Positions 26,008-34,183 of a DNA stretch of 64,000 nt are shown piece by piece (the first letter of the stretch is position 1; every line of letters starts with the position of its first letter). The DNA lies in assembly GCA_017504265.1 (NCBI GenBank), contig JAFVRN010000012.1, positions 1 to 64,000 on the forward strand, given 5' to 3'. This stretch comes from Alistipes sp. (GTDB taxonomy: Bacteria; Bacteroidota; Bacteroidia; Bacteroidales; Rikenellaceae). The notes beneath the pieces are model-generated. The model was not told the origin of the DNA. It ran no database searches and saw only the letters and a list, made by a program, of their open reading frames with translations. A program made the translations under genes and the position numbers.

Positions 26008-26296
26008 TGTTGCAGGGCTGCGCCCTGCCCTCTGCTTTGCAGAGGAAAGGGTAGTTCACGCCTGCGGCGTTAAAGGGTAGTTGAAGAGTAGTTGAAGGGA
26101 GCGTGGCCTCTGTGTTGCAGGGCTGTGCCCTGCCACTGCAAAGCAGTGTGGGTCAGATGGGTTAAATGGGTCCAATGGGTTAGATGGGGATTTTCCCACC
26201 GAACCCATAGAACCCATAGAACCCACAGAACCCACAAAACACACCGAACCCACAACACTCGGGATAATCAGCGGTAAGACCCTAATTTTTGTCAGA
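26008..26296. repeat. Complex dispersed repeat, copy A
   Basis: This 289-bp block shares its whole order of sub-elements with 31258-31611. In order: palindrome GCAGGGCTGCGCCCTGC, hairpin CTCTGC/GCAGAG, CGCCTGCGGCG, an 11-bp unit (gggtagttgaa) twice, a second GCAGGGCTGTGCCCTGC, CACTGC/GCAGTG, five GGG runs exactly 9 nt apart (26150-26189), then CCC-containing 9-mers (26198-26251), then a tail ACACTCGGGATAAT. It lies between the convergent metallophosphoesterase and Omp28 genes, in the 421-base gene-free gap 25985-26405. Short ORFs across the 9-mers (THRTHR-type) are artefacts. Confidence 0.85.
26198..26251. repeat. 9-bp tandem repeat, 6 units (copy A)
   Basis: Six units of the form A(C/T)(A/C)GAACCC with minor variants. 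The other copy of the block has twelve units (31458-31565), so the array varies in length. The minus strand reads GGG-N6 repeats. Confidence 0.85.
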
Positions 26297-26407
26297 GCGG
26301 TGCAGTAGTGACGCTGACACGAGAAAGGGCGGATGGGACATACTAAGCGTATTTCCCATTCGCCCTTTGGACTGAAGCGTCGCTAATGCGCCGCTATCAC
26401 AAAAATT
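26284..26407 (-). terminator. Long nested foldback right after the Omp28 stop codon
   Basis: Nested stems: AATTTTTGT (26284-26292)/ACAAAAATT (26399-26407); 19-bp stem 26297-26315/26376-26394; 15-bp stem 26324-26338/26354-26368; apex ATAC/GTAT (26340-26352). The outer arm overlaps the TAA of the gene ending at 26406. It probably terminates or stabilises that mRNA. The same architecture with different bases occurs after recJ. Confidence 0.8.
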
Positions 26408-27521
26408 ATAGGTATTCGTAGTTTACTGTACCATTAACAGGGCAAGATACGGTGTTTACAACCTCGAAATGACCATTCTCATCCATAGCACTTACGATAA
26501 TAAGAACGTCCATATTCTCAACAACCCACTTATTGCTGATGATAGGCAACTCGAAAGAGTGCTCCTTAACCTCGCCTGCTGCGATAACACCAAGTGAATC
26601 GCCAGAAAGGTCGGCACGGCTATACTCGCCGGCGATGTTACGCAATGCGAAGTCGTGCATCTTGTGGTAGTCTTTTGATGCACCACCCTGAGCCGGGTTG
26701 TAGATCTGATTCTCCAACAACCAAGCAGTTACCTTGTACTCCTGCTCTACGGCAGCCTTAACTGCAAGCGATACATATACGGCTGACTTATCGCCACTTG
26801 CTGCAACAGCAACACCTGCATCAGCACCATCGGCCTTAACCAAGCTCTTGATAATAGCCGAGTTGGTTGCAACGAAGGTCTGTACACCGCCGATATCACC
26901 CTGACCACCATAGAAGTTGAAGCAGATGTTAGGATAGCCGCGAGGACCATAGAACTGGTCTACAACACGTGCAGCATCTGAGTATGCCTTATCCGAGCCA
27001 GAAGGTGCAAAACCACCACCGTGAACACATACCTCGTTGTAGCTGTTGTGAGCGTCGGTCTCGGCCAATGCCTTAAGACCATCCATAACACGTGGGCAGT
27101 TACCGCAATTAACACCTGTATGGTCAATCAAAAGAATACGGTGGTTGAACTTGGTGTTCGAAGGATCGCTATCCTCTGGCAATACAGGAACGCTTGCCAT
27201 AACGGTAACGGTAACAGTCTTTGAGCTCTCCTTACCTTTGGTAGCGAAGAATGAGAAGCTACCTGTGGTAGTAGGTGTAAAGGGGTTAGAAACCTCAGCA
27301 TAGTCGTCGTATGCCTTGTAGATAGTAGCAGCGGCGGTAACATCCTTACCCTCCTGCATAACGGTGAAGACGATATCCTCACCCAACTCGATAGAGGCAT
27401 TGGCTACCTCCAAGGTGATAGCACCTGTTGCATCAGGCACATCTGGAGTATCGCCACCATCACAGCCTACGGCGAAGGTTGCTGCCGCAAGCATTAGTGC
27501 AAAAAACTTTGTTAGTTTCAT
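26406..27521 (-). CDS. Omp28-type outer-membrane lipoprotein (second of tandem pair)
   Basis: 371 residues with a lipoprotein signal (MLAAATFAVGC). An Ig-like N-terminal domain (~30-115; ITLEVANASIELGEDIVFTV) is followed by a thioredoxin-like Omp28 domain (from ~125) with ILLIDHTGVNCGNCPRVMDGL, where C-G-N-C is a CxxC pair. The C-terminal part (~220-371) carries VTAWLLENQIYNPAQGG and VSCPVNGTVNYEYL. Omp28-related proteins are surface-exposed in Porphyromonas; the function is unknown. It is downstream of a paralog with the same layout, and of TlpA and DUF6029, suggesting a periplasmic or surface redox unit (inference). Confidence 0.85.
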   Translation of the reverse strand: MKLTKFFALMLAAATFAVGCDGGDTPDVPDATGAITLEVANASIELGEDIVFTVMQEGKDVTAAATIYKAYDDYAEVSNPFTPTTTGSFSFFATKGKESSKTVTVTVMASVPVLPEDSDPSNTKFNHRILLIDHTGVNCGNCPRVMDGLKALAETDAHNSYNEVCVHGGGFAPSGSDKAYSDAARVVDQFYGPRGYPNICFNFYGGQGDIGGVQTFVATNSAIIKSLVKADGADAGVAVAASGDKSAVYVSLAVKAAVEQEYKVTAWLLENQIYNPAQGGASKDYHKMHDFALRNIAGEYSRADLSGDSLGVIAAGEVKEHSFELPIISNKWVVENMDVLIIVSAMDENGHFEVVNTVSCPVNGTVNYEYL

Positions 27522-27572
27522 AGTGTAAAAGATTAATTGTTTAATTGGTATTTGTTATTTCTCTATATCTGA

Positions 27573-28658
27573 CTATTTGTAGTCGTAGGTAAGTGTGCCG
27601 TTAGCGGGGCATATAGCGACATTGGCCACATCGTAGCGACCTGCGCTATTAGGCTTGCTGACGATAAGCATCACCTTGAAATTATCCCTATTCCACTTCT
27701 GCGAGAGGATAGGCAGATCCAACACTGCCGAAGCGGTAGCACCGGCCTCGATAGCACCAAGCGCAACACCCGAAATATCATCGCTGGCAACAATCTGGCG
27801 GATAGCGTTGTTGTGGATATTCATCCAATCCTCCTTAGCTCCACCCTGTGCCGCCTCGATAGCATCTTCAAGCAGCCACGCAGTGATGCGATAGTCGGCA
27901 GCCTCGGCAGCCTTAACCTCGACATTCACGATGACAGATGATGATGCCACACAGCTCGACGCTGCGATGCCGGCAGCAGCACCATCCGCAGACCACAAAG
28001 CATCGATCTGCTGCATGATGTCCGTGGCATCCTGCTTCGACACGTGGGTGTGACGGAAGTTGTAGGTAAGAGAGGGATAGCTGCCTCCCGTAGGATAGTT
28101 TGCCGTAACCGCATCAGCCGCCTTAGACCACGCAGGGTCGCTGGTGTTGTATGTGTGGCTCATAGCCTCGTAGTACTTCGAGTGGTAGTCGCCTGTCTCC
28201 GACACATCTTTGAGTGCCTGCATCATCTGTGGACAGTAGCTGCACTGAACACCTGTATGGTCCACAAGGAGTATGCGGTGGTTGAACGATGTGTTGGCAG
28301 GCTCGGCATCCTTGGGCAGGGCGGGGACTACGGGAAGTACCGTAACAGAGATACGCGACGATACAGATGCGCCATATACGGCATAGAACTCGTAAACGCC
28401 ATCGCTCTCAGGAGTATAGGGATTGCTAACCTCGGGGAACTCACCGGCACGAAGATATATCTTCGATGCAGATGTCACATCTACACCCTCACACATAACG
28501 GTAAAGGTGATGGGCGTACCCAAATCCACCGAATCTGCATCTGCCGTGAGGGTGATATTGCCCGTAGGCTTGTCCTCCCCCGGAGTATCGCCATTGTCGC
28601 AACCTACGACAAGGGCGGCACAAGCGAGAAGGAGTGAGAAAAATTTAGTGAGCTTCAT
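27573..28658 (-). CDS. Omp28-type outer-membrane lipoprotein (first of tandem pair)
   Basis: 361 residues with lipobox CAALVVGC. It has the same two-part layout as its downstream neighbour: an Ig-like domain (ITLTADADSVDLGTPITFTV), then ILLVDHTGVQCSYCPQMMQAL with a C-S-Y-C CxxC pair, and an ending ICPANGTLTYDYK almost parallel to the paralog's. The pair is an evident tandem duplication that has since diverged. The gap to the second gene is 51 nt and no separate promoter was seen. Confidence 0.85.
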   Translation of the reverse strand: MKLTKFFSLLLACAALVVGCDNGDTPGEDKPTGNITLTADADSVDLGTPITFTVMCEGVDVTSASKIYLRAGEFPEVSNPYTPESDGVYEFYAVYGASVSSRISVTVLPVVPALPKDAEPANTSFNHRILLVDHTGVQCSYCPQMMQALKDVSETGDYHSKYYEAMSHTYNTSDPAWSKAADAVTANYPTGGSYPSLTYNFRHTHVSKQDATDIMQQIDALWSADGAAAGIAASSCVASSSVIVNVEVKAAEAADYRITAWLLEDAIEAAQGGAKEDWMNIHNNAIRQIVASDDISGVALGAIEAGATASAVLDLPILSQKWNRDNFKVMLIVSKPNSAGRYDVANVAICPANGTLTYDYK

Positions 28659-28694
28659 TACTGTTACAAATATTTGTGTGTGTCCGTTCTACGT

Positions 28695-30374
28695 TTAGAA
28701 TGAGGCTGTTAGCGAGAGGTTGATACCCGTATATGCCGGCTGGTAGCGGCATACACCACCCGAGCACACATAACCTGCACGGTTACGTCCATACGACAAC
28801 TGCACGCGGTAGCGGCTGTGTGTGAAGCTGGCACCTACCTGGTAGTAGTGCAACAACTCGTTCTCCTCGCTGGCGTAGTTGTAGTTGCCGTCGGTAGCCT
28901 CGCAGTTCCACATATCGCTGACGTATACGCTGAACATAGGTGCGAAGTTGTACTCAACCAAAGCTGCTACCCAGTCACCCTCGTAGCTGTTAGAGCTGTC
29001 GTAGAGGTACTGAGCCTCGACACGCAACGAGTGCTTCTTGGTGAACTTATAGGTCACATCACCCACGAAGATGTGCGAATCGCAATACTTGGCGTGTGGC
29101 GAGTCCCAGTGGTTGAGCTCCTCATCCCAACGCTGGTAAGAGTAGAGGAGTGTGGTCTTGAGCTTACGGCTCCACTGACGCTCCACATCGAAATTGACAT
29201 CTACCCACGCATTACGGCCGTCGATGAACTCGCCGAACGACTCGTGTGCGATGGTGTTGAACATAGAGAAGTTGGCGTGGAAGTTCCAATACTTCGAGCG
29301 ATCCTTCTTGTTACGCAACGAGTAGTAAGCATCGAACTGACCACCAATCTCATTACCTGTCATTGACGCACAACCACGGTAAGGATTGAGGTTGGCAAGC
29401 ATATAGGTGTACTGACGTGTGAGCTGTGGGAGGTAGTTGATGACATTACCGCCACCAAGGCTTGACTCCATAGCCTCAATGCTGGTCTGCATACCCTCGT
29501 AACGACGGAATGTTGCCGATGCCGAGAAACGCTTGTAGTTGTAGCCCAAGTCCACGTGGATAACATTACCCTTGTCGGCACCGAAGTTCACGTTGTAGAT
29601 ATCGTTGTTGAGCTTCTGGGCATACTCACCTCGCAACGAGAAGCCTGCAACCTCAAAATTAACACGTCCCGATACCATATTGAGGTACTCCGTAGCGAGT
29701 GGGTTGGCATTGATATCCAAAATCTCCGAAGCACCATTCTGATAGCGACCTACGTAGCTACCCTCGATGGCAATAAGACCACCATACCAACCTGCCATAT
29801 CCGAGATAGAGAGCGAGAGGTCAGCACCGTAGAAGAGCGAGCGCGAACGTACGTCATAGAGGCGTGGCATACCGGCCAAAGCCTTAACAGAGAAGTAGTT
29901 GTCGAAGTTGTAGTGTACACGCGCACCTGCCAACGAGTTGTTGAAGCCCAAGGCACGATCCTCGTAGGTACGGAATACAAGACCATTACCAAACTGGTCG
30001 AAAATATCGCCTACACGTACACCATAGTTGGTATCCTCCCACTGGATATACTTGGTAAAGAAACCTGTGAGCTTGGTGTCGCGCTGCTGATAAGTAGCGA
30101 TATCGTAGCCGTCGAGGGCCGGAAGATAGCCATCAAACTGGATACCTGCCGAGAAACGACCAAGGTTGTAGTCGAGTTTTAGGAAGTCGTGAGAGCCGAA
30201 AGGCAGCTCAGGACGCTGTGCCAAGCCGAGCTCGTCGAGCTTCTTATCGGCACCGTAGTAGATGTTGTTACTCTCCAAAGAGCCAGAGAGCTGACCCTTA
30301 CCTACTGCCACCTGCGCCTCGGCAACAACCGCCGTGAGGCCCACAGCACAAAGTATAAGTAAAAATTTCTTCAT
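28695..30374 (-). CDS. DUF6029 family putative outer-membrane barrel protein
   Basis: 559 residues with a signal peptide (LILCAVGLTAVVAEAQ). The mature part is made of alternating amphipathic, Tyr-rich segments (RFSAGIQFDGYLPALDGYD, YGVRVGDIFDQFGNGLVFRT, YNFAPMFSVYVSDMWNC) and ends in a strand with terminal Phe (GINLSLTASF), as an outer-membrane barrel does. It resembles the DUF6029 family, which is common in Bacteroidales beside TlpA and Omp28 genes. The function is not known; it may be the transport or anchoring partner of the Omp28 lipoproteins. Confidence 0.75.
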   Translation of the reverse strand: MKKFLLILCAVGLTAVVAEAQVAVGKGQLSGSLESNNIYYGADKKLDELGLAQRPELPFGSHDFLKLDYNLGRFSAGIQFDGYLPALDGYDIATYQQRDTKLTGFFTKYIQWEDTNYGVRVGDIFDQFGNGLVFRTYEDRALGFNNSLAGARVHYNFDNYFSVKALAGMPRLYDVRSRSLFYGADLSLSISDMAGWYGGLIAIEGSYVGRYQNGASEILDINANPLATEYLNMVSGRVNFEVAGFSLRGEYAQKLNNDIYNVNFGADKGNVIHVDLGYNYKRFSASATFRRYEGMQTSIEAMESSLGGGNVINYLPQLTRQYTYMLANLNPYRGCASMTGNEIGGQFDAYYSLRNKKDRSKYWNFHANFSMFNTIAHESFGEFIDGRNAWVDVNFDVERQWSRKLKTTLLYSYQRWDEELNHWDSPHAKYCDSHIFVGDVTYKFTKKHSLRVEAQYLYDSSNSYEGDWVAALVEYNFAPMFSVYVSDMWNCEATDGNYNYASEENELLHYYQVGASFTHSRYRVQLSYGRNRAGYVCSGGVCRYQPAYTGINLSLTASF

Positions 30375-30392
30375 TCTATAAGTTGTTATAGA

Positions 30393-30468
30393 GGTTGAAT
30401 AAAAAGCCTGTTTGTCGTCAATAGCCTTTGCAGCGCACAGGCCCGAAACCGCATCTTTCTATTCAACC
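30393..30468 (-). other. Intercistronic stem-loop between tlpA-like gene and DUF6029 gene
   Basis: GGTTGAATA (30393-30401)/TATTCAACC (30460-30468) encloses an inner GCCTGT (30406-30411)/ACAGGC (30437-30442). It lies in the 110-bp gap inside an operon and lacks a run of T, so partial termination or RNA processing fits better than a full stop. Confidence 0.55.
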
Positions 30469-30484
30469 CCTTGATTTGCCTTAA

Positions 30485-30967
30485 CTATTTAAGCTCCTTG
30501 ATCTTCTCGAAGAGTTCCTGCTCACTGCCGGGAGTGTAGCCCGTGTGCGAGTAAACGATGGTGCCGTCACCTGCTACGATGAAGGTGTGGGGAGTAAGGC
30601 TCACGTTCATAGCACGCTTGAAGTCCTGGTTCTTGTCAAAAAGACATACGAAGTCGTCCCAGCCCTGACCCGAGGTCATAGCACGCGCACGGCTTACGGT
30701 ACGAGCATCATCGACAGAGATGGCTACAACCTTCATATCTACCTCCTCCAACCAGTCGTAGAGCGAGTCGTTGATGGCATTAAGCTCCATGATGCATGGC
30801 TTACATGTTGTAGACCAGAATGAAATAATCATAGGAGTACCGTCGGCAAGCTCCTTGGTAGAGGTAATCTTACCTTCGAGATTCTCAATCTTAACATCGG
30901 GCAATGTCTGAGCCGATGCGCTGATGCCTACGAAAAGAGCAAGCATCGCAAACAACATTTTTTTCAT
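30485..30967 (-). CDS. TlpA-like periplasmic thioredoxin
   Basis: 160 residues with a signal peptide (MLALFVGISASAQ). The thioredoxin-fold AhpC/TSA-Redoxin domain has the active site WSTTCKPC (~52-59), the cis-Pro region LTPHTFIVAGDG, and KVVAISVDDA. It is probably a periplasmic thiol-disulfide oxidoreductase of the TlpA/ResA type that reduces partner proteins. The natural partners here are the two CxxC-bearing Omp28 lipoproteins encoded downstream (inference). Confidence 0.9.
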   Translation of the reverse strand: MKKMLFAMLALFVGISASAQTLPDVKIENLEGKITSTKELADGTPMIISFWSTTCKPCIMELNAINDSLYDWLEEVDMKVVAISVDDARTVSRARAMTSGQGWDDFVCLFDKNQDFKRAMNVSLTPHTFIVAGDGTIVYSHTGYTPGSEQELFEKIKELK

Positions 30968-31257
30968 AGTTTTAAAGTGTTTAAGTTAATAATTTCGTGG
31001 TTATTAATGAATTATAAGCGTATATCTGTTCTCGACAAATGGCCGTTGTAGCTGTCGAGTATCGCTATGCAGTGACCTATTTACAACAATAACGCACAGA
31101 CCCACCATAATTCGTGCGCAAGATAGTGATTTAATTGCAAAAAACAGCAATTTTTCTCGAAAAAATCTATGAAACGGCACAAATGGCGGGTGAAATCAGC
31201 GTTGCACACCTTCCCCATAGGGGAAGAATAGAGGGGTTGCACAGGGGGGGGAGGTTG
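30968..31257. other. Upstream region of the tlpA-Omp28 operon
   Basis: A gene-free stretch without an exact TAnnTTTG box; the nearest candidate is TATTGTTG (minus strand, near 31083-31092). The end holds a small CTTCCCC/GGGGAAG hairpin (~31210-31226) and a run of eight G (~31243-31250), just before repeat copy B. Confidence 0.4.
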
Positions 31258-31611
31258 TGTTGCAGGGCTGCGCCCTGCCCTCTGCCGTGCAGAGGAAAGA
31301 GTAGTTCACGCCTGCGGCGTTAAAGGGTAGTTGAAGGGTAGTTGAAGGGTAGTTGAAGGGAGCGTTGCTTTTGTTTTGCAGGGCTGCGCCCTGCCACTGC
31401 GAAGCAGTGTGGGTCAGATGGGTTAAATGGGTCCAATGGGTTAGATGGGGATTTTCCACAGAACCCACAGAACCCACCGAACACACAAAACACACCAAAC
31501 CCACTGAACCCACCAAACCCACTGAACCCACTGAACCCATAGAACCCATAGAACCCACAGAACCCACAACACTCGGGATAATTAGCGGTTAAACCCCAAA
31601 TTTTTGTCAGA
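31258..31611. repeat. Complex dispersed repeat, copy B
   Basis: Same orientation and order of parts as 26008-26296, but 354 bp long because the 11-bp unit (gggtagttgaa) occurs three times and the 9-bp unit twelve times. GGG runs stand at 31411, 31420, 31429, 31438 and 31447. The block lies between tlpA (upstream side) and recJ (downstream side). Copies A and B form direct repeats around a 5-kb gene block. Confidence 0.85.
31458..31565. repeat. 9-bp tandem repeat, 12 units (copy B)
   Basis: Twelve units exactly in register (108 bp), variants of ACNGAACCC and ATAGAACCC. The minus strand has GGG every 9 nt, a G-quadruplex-compatible spacing (G3N6). Confidence 0.9.
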
Positions 31612-31724
31612 AGGGGTTAGCTGTGGCCTCGATTAAGAGATTGCCCCGGATGGATAGTACTTGACGTACATTCCATTCGGGGCAATGATTGAGAGGTCGC
31701 AGATGACCCCTTATCACAAAAATT
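31599..31724 (-). terminator. Long nested foldback right after the recJ stop codon
   Basis: AATTTTTGT (31599-31607)/ACAAAAATT (31716-31724); 20-bp stem 31611-31630/31693-31712 with G-U pairs; 15-bp stem 31640-31654/31672-31686; apex GTAC/GTAC (31657-31669). It abuts the recJ TAA (31725-31727). Only the outer arms and a GGATGG/CCATTCG piece match the copy after Omp28; the other stems keep pairing with different bases. Confidence 0.8.
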
Positions 31725-33485
31725 TTATCGCTCAGGCTTAATATCCTTAACCCTCAGCTGCTTACTTACAGTACCTCGATAGTGGTTCTCGACAATCTGG
31801 TAACATACCGAGATTGGCTTGCCGGCACGCACCCAATCGTAGTGGGTAGGTTGCTGGAAGGCAATAGCGGGGATGGTTGTATGCGGCTTCTCACGCTGCA
31901 TAAGATCCATACGCAGATGGTCGCACTCCACACCCACAAGCTTAGCATCGCCACGATTGCTGGCACCACGTGTCATAAAGACAGGAGCGGTATTGCCAGG
32001 GCCAAACGGCTGGAAGCTGTTAAGCTGACGATGGAAGTCGTCGGTGATGTCGGAGAAGAGCAACTCGCTGTCTATATCTACCTGAGGCACAAGTATCTGC
32101 GGGTCGATGTTACGCTCCACATAGTCGTTGAAACGCTGTGTGAAGAGTGCTACATTCTCCTCCTTCATGGTGAGGCCTGCGGCGTACATATGTCCACCGA
32201 AGTTCTCCAAGATATCGGAACACGACTCGACAGCCTGATATAGGTCGAAGCCCGCAACGGAGCGCGCCGAACCTGTAACAAAACCGTTCGACTTGGTGAG
32301 CACCACCGTAGGACGGTAGTAGGTCTCGATAAGTCGCGAAGCGACGATACCTACGATACCCTTCATCCACTTAGGGTTGTAGATAACCGTGCTTTTGAGA
32401 GCCTTAAGCTCGGGATGCGACTCTACATAGTCGTGCGCCTCCTGAGTGACATTGCGGTCGATGCTCTTTCTATCCTGATTATACGAGTCGATGACCTCAC
32501 CGAACTTGGCAGCCTCCTGCTCGTTACCCTCGATAAGGAGGCTTACGGCAGCGTGGCCACCCGAAGGTGCTGCATTCTCATCGTCCTCATCCATACGCAT
32601 GCGCCCCGCAGCATTGATGCGTGGGCCAATCTTGAAGACTATGTCGTCGATGGTGATGTTGTGCCCCTCCATACCACATATCTTGATGATGGAGAGTAGT
32701 CCCTTCGACGGCGAAGAGTTCAACTTGCGTAGTCCGTAGTATGCCAATATGCGGTTTTCGTCCACAAGAGGCACAATGTCAGAGGCAATGCTCACAACCA
32801 ACAAATCCAAAAGATGCTCGATATCCTTGAAAGGGATGTTGTTGCGTCGTGCATAGGCCTCGACGAGCTTAAATCCCACACCACAACCCGACAATTCGTC
32901 GAACGGGTAGGTACAATCAGTACGCTTGGGATCCAGAACAGCCACTGCCTGAGGAATCTCCTCGGCAGGTAAATGGTGGTCGCAGATGATAAAATCTACG
33001 CCCTTCTCCTTGGCATAGGCCACCTTCTCAACGGCTTTGATGCCGCAATCCAGAGCTATGACCAGCTTAACGCCTTTACGTACAGCATGGTCGATGCTGC
33101 GGATAGATATGCCGTATCCATCGACATATCTGTCGGGAATGTAAAACGTCAAATTCTTGTGCCCTATCTGGCTCAAAAATTTGTAGACAAGAGCCACGGC
33201 GGTAGTGCCATCCACGTCGTAATCGCCATAGATCATCACCTTCTCGCCTCTCTTGACTGCCCTCTCTATGCGCTCCACAGCCTTCTCCATATCCTTCATC
33301 AGGAAGGGATCGTGCAAGTCGCGTAGCGATGGAGAGAAGAACTTCTTTGCCTTCTCGACGGTGTCTATGCCCCTCTGTACAAGCAGGTTGCTCAGCACAG
33401 GTGACAGGCCAAGACGTGAGGATAGCTCCTCCACCGCCGTAGGCTCGCCCTGCGGTTTGACAACCCATCTCTTTTCTATGGGCAT
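31725..33485 (-). CDS. recJ: Single-stranded-DNA-specific exonuclease RecJ
   Basis: 586 residues, normal length. DHH phosphoesterase motifs: YGDYDVDGTTA (~79-89), ALDCGIKA, CDHHLP, and the DHHA1 motif GGHMYAAGLTM (~405-415), then the OB-fold C-terminus. It degrades single-stranded DNA 5' to 3' in recombination and mismatch/base excision repair. It begins 5 nt after lipB, so it is in the lipA-lipB-recJ operon. Confidence 0.95.
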   Translation of the reverse strand: MPIEKRWVVKPQGEPTAVEELSSRLGLSPVLSNLLVQRGIDTVEKAKKFFSPSLRDLHDPFLMKDMEKAVERIERAVKRGEKVMIYGDYDVDGTTAVALVYKFLSQIGHKNLTFYIPDRYVDGYGISIRSIDHAVRKGVKLVIALDCGIKAVEKVAYAKEKGVDFIICDHHLPAEEIPQAVAVLDPKRTDCTYPFDELSGCGVGFKLVEAYARRNNIPFKDIEHLLDLLVVSIASDIVPLVDENRILAYYGLRKLNSSPSKGLLSIIKICGMEGHNITIDDIVFKIGPRINAAGRMRMDEDDENAAPSGGHAAVSLLIEGNEQEAAKFGEVIDSYNQDRKSIDRNVTQEAHDYVESHPELKALKSTVIYNPKWMKGIVGIVASRLIETYYRPTVVLTKSNGFVTGSARSVAGFDLYQAVESCSDILENFGGHMYAAGLTMKEENVALFTQRFNDYVERNIDPQILVPQVDIDSELLFSDITDDFHRQLNSFQPFGPGNTAPVFMTRGASNRGDAKLVGVECDHLRMDLMQREKPHTTIPAIAFQQPTHYDWVRAGKPISVCYQIVENHYRGTVSKQLRVKDIKPER

Positions 33486-33490
33486 AACAT

Positions 33491-34183
33491 TTACTTTTTA
33501 TATATTTTAACATTCAAATTTTTCGTTAAGTGATGGATAAACTTAGGCTTCACCTCCGCCATGGTGACATCGCGCCCCGTGAGCGTACTCAACGAGCATA
33601 CACCACGGTCGGTAAAACCACAAGGGTTGATGTTGTGAAACCACTGCAAGTCGGTTGAGACGTTCATCGCCAAACCGTGCATGGTAACACCATGCGAGGC
33701 GCGTACACCGACAGCACAAAGCTTAGTAAGACGACCTCGCTCGGTAATCCACACGCCCGACGCTCCCTCGGAACGATGTGCAGCAATGCCGTACTCGGCA
33801 GCCAGGTCGATGACCGACTGCTCCAAAGCATCTATATAACGACGAATACCGAAACCTATTGCATCGAGGTCGATGATAGGATAGCATACCAGCTGTCCCG
33901 GGCCATGGAAGGTGATGTCGCCACCACGGTCTATATGGTAGAATTCGGCACCCAAGCTCTTCAAATACTCCTCGCCAAGGAGCATATTCTGAGCATTACC
34001 GCTCTTGCCTAAGGTATATACAGGGTTGTGCTCGACAATGAGAATGGTGCCAACAGGCGCATCGTCGGCAAGGCTCTTCTCGGCCTTGGCACGACACAAC
34101 GAGTCGAAGAGCGAACGCTGCAACTCCCAGCACTCGCTATATGCCATTGTCTGTAAATCTCTGATTTCTACCTCTTTTTGCAT
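33491..34183 (-). CDS. lipB: Octanoyl-[acyl carrier protein]:protein octanoyltransferase
   Basis: 230 residues from ATG 34183. Conserved RGGDITFHGPGQLVCYPI, KLCAVGVRASHGVTMHGLA (with the family Lys) and NINPCGF with the catalytic Cys. It moves octanoate from ACP to lipoyl domains, the first step of lipoate assembly, acting in the cytoplasm. Its first 16 bases overlap the end of lipA, so the two are translationally coupled. Confidence 0.95.
   Translation of the reverse strand: MQKEVEIRDLQTMAYSECWELQRSLFDSLCRAKAEKSLADDAPVGTILIVEHNPVYTLGKSGNAQNMLLGEEYLKSLGAEFYHIDRGGDITFHGPGQLVCYPIIDLDAIGFGIRRYIDALEQSVIDLAAEYGIAAHRSEGASGVWITERGRLTKLCAVGVRASHGVTMHGLAMNVSTDLQWFHNINPCGFTDRGVCSLSTLTGRDVTMAEVKPKFIHHLTKNLNVKIYKK

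Noticed and set aside
26198..26251. Short periodic repeats that might be a CRISPR array
   Set aside because: Units are 9 bp and contiguous with no unique spacers; no cas genes nearby.
26092..26277. 61-residue ORF across the 9-mer array (THRTHR pattern)
   Set aside because: The reading is a by-product of the 9-bp period; the same occurs in other frames and in copy B, with no start context or homology.
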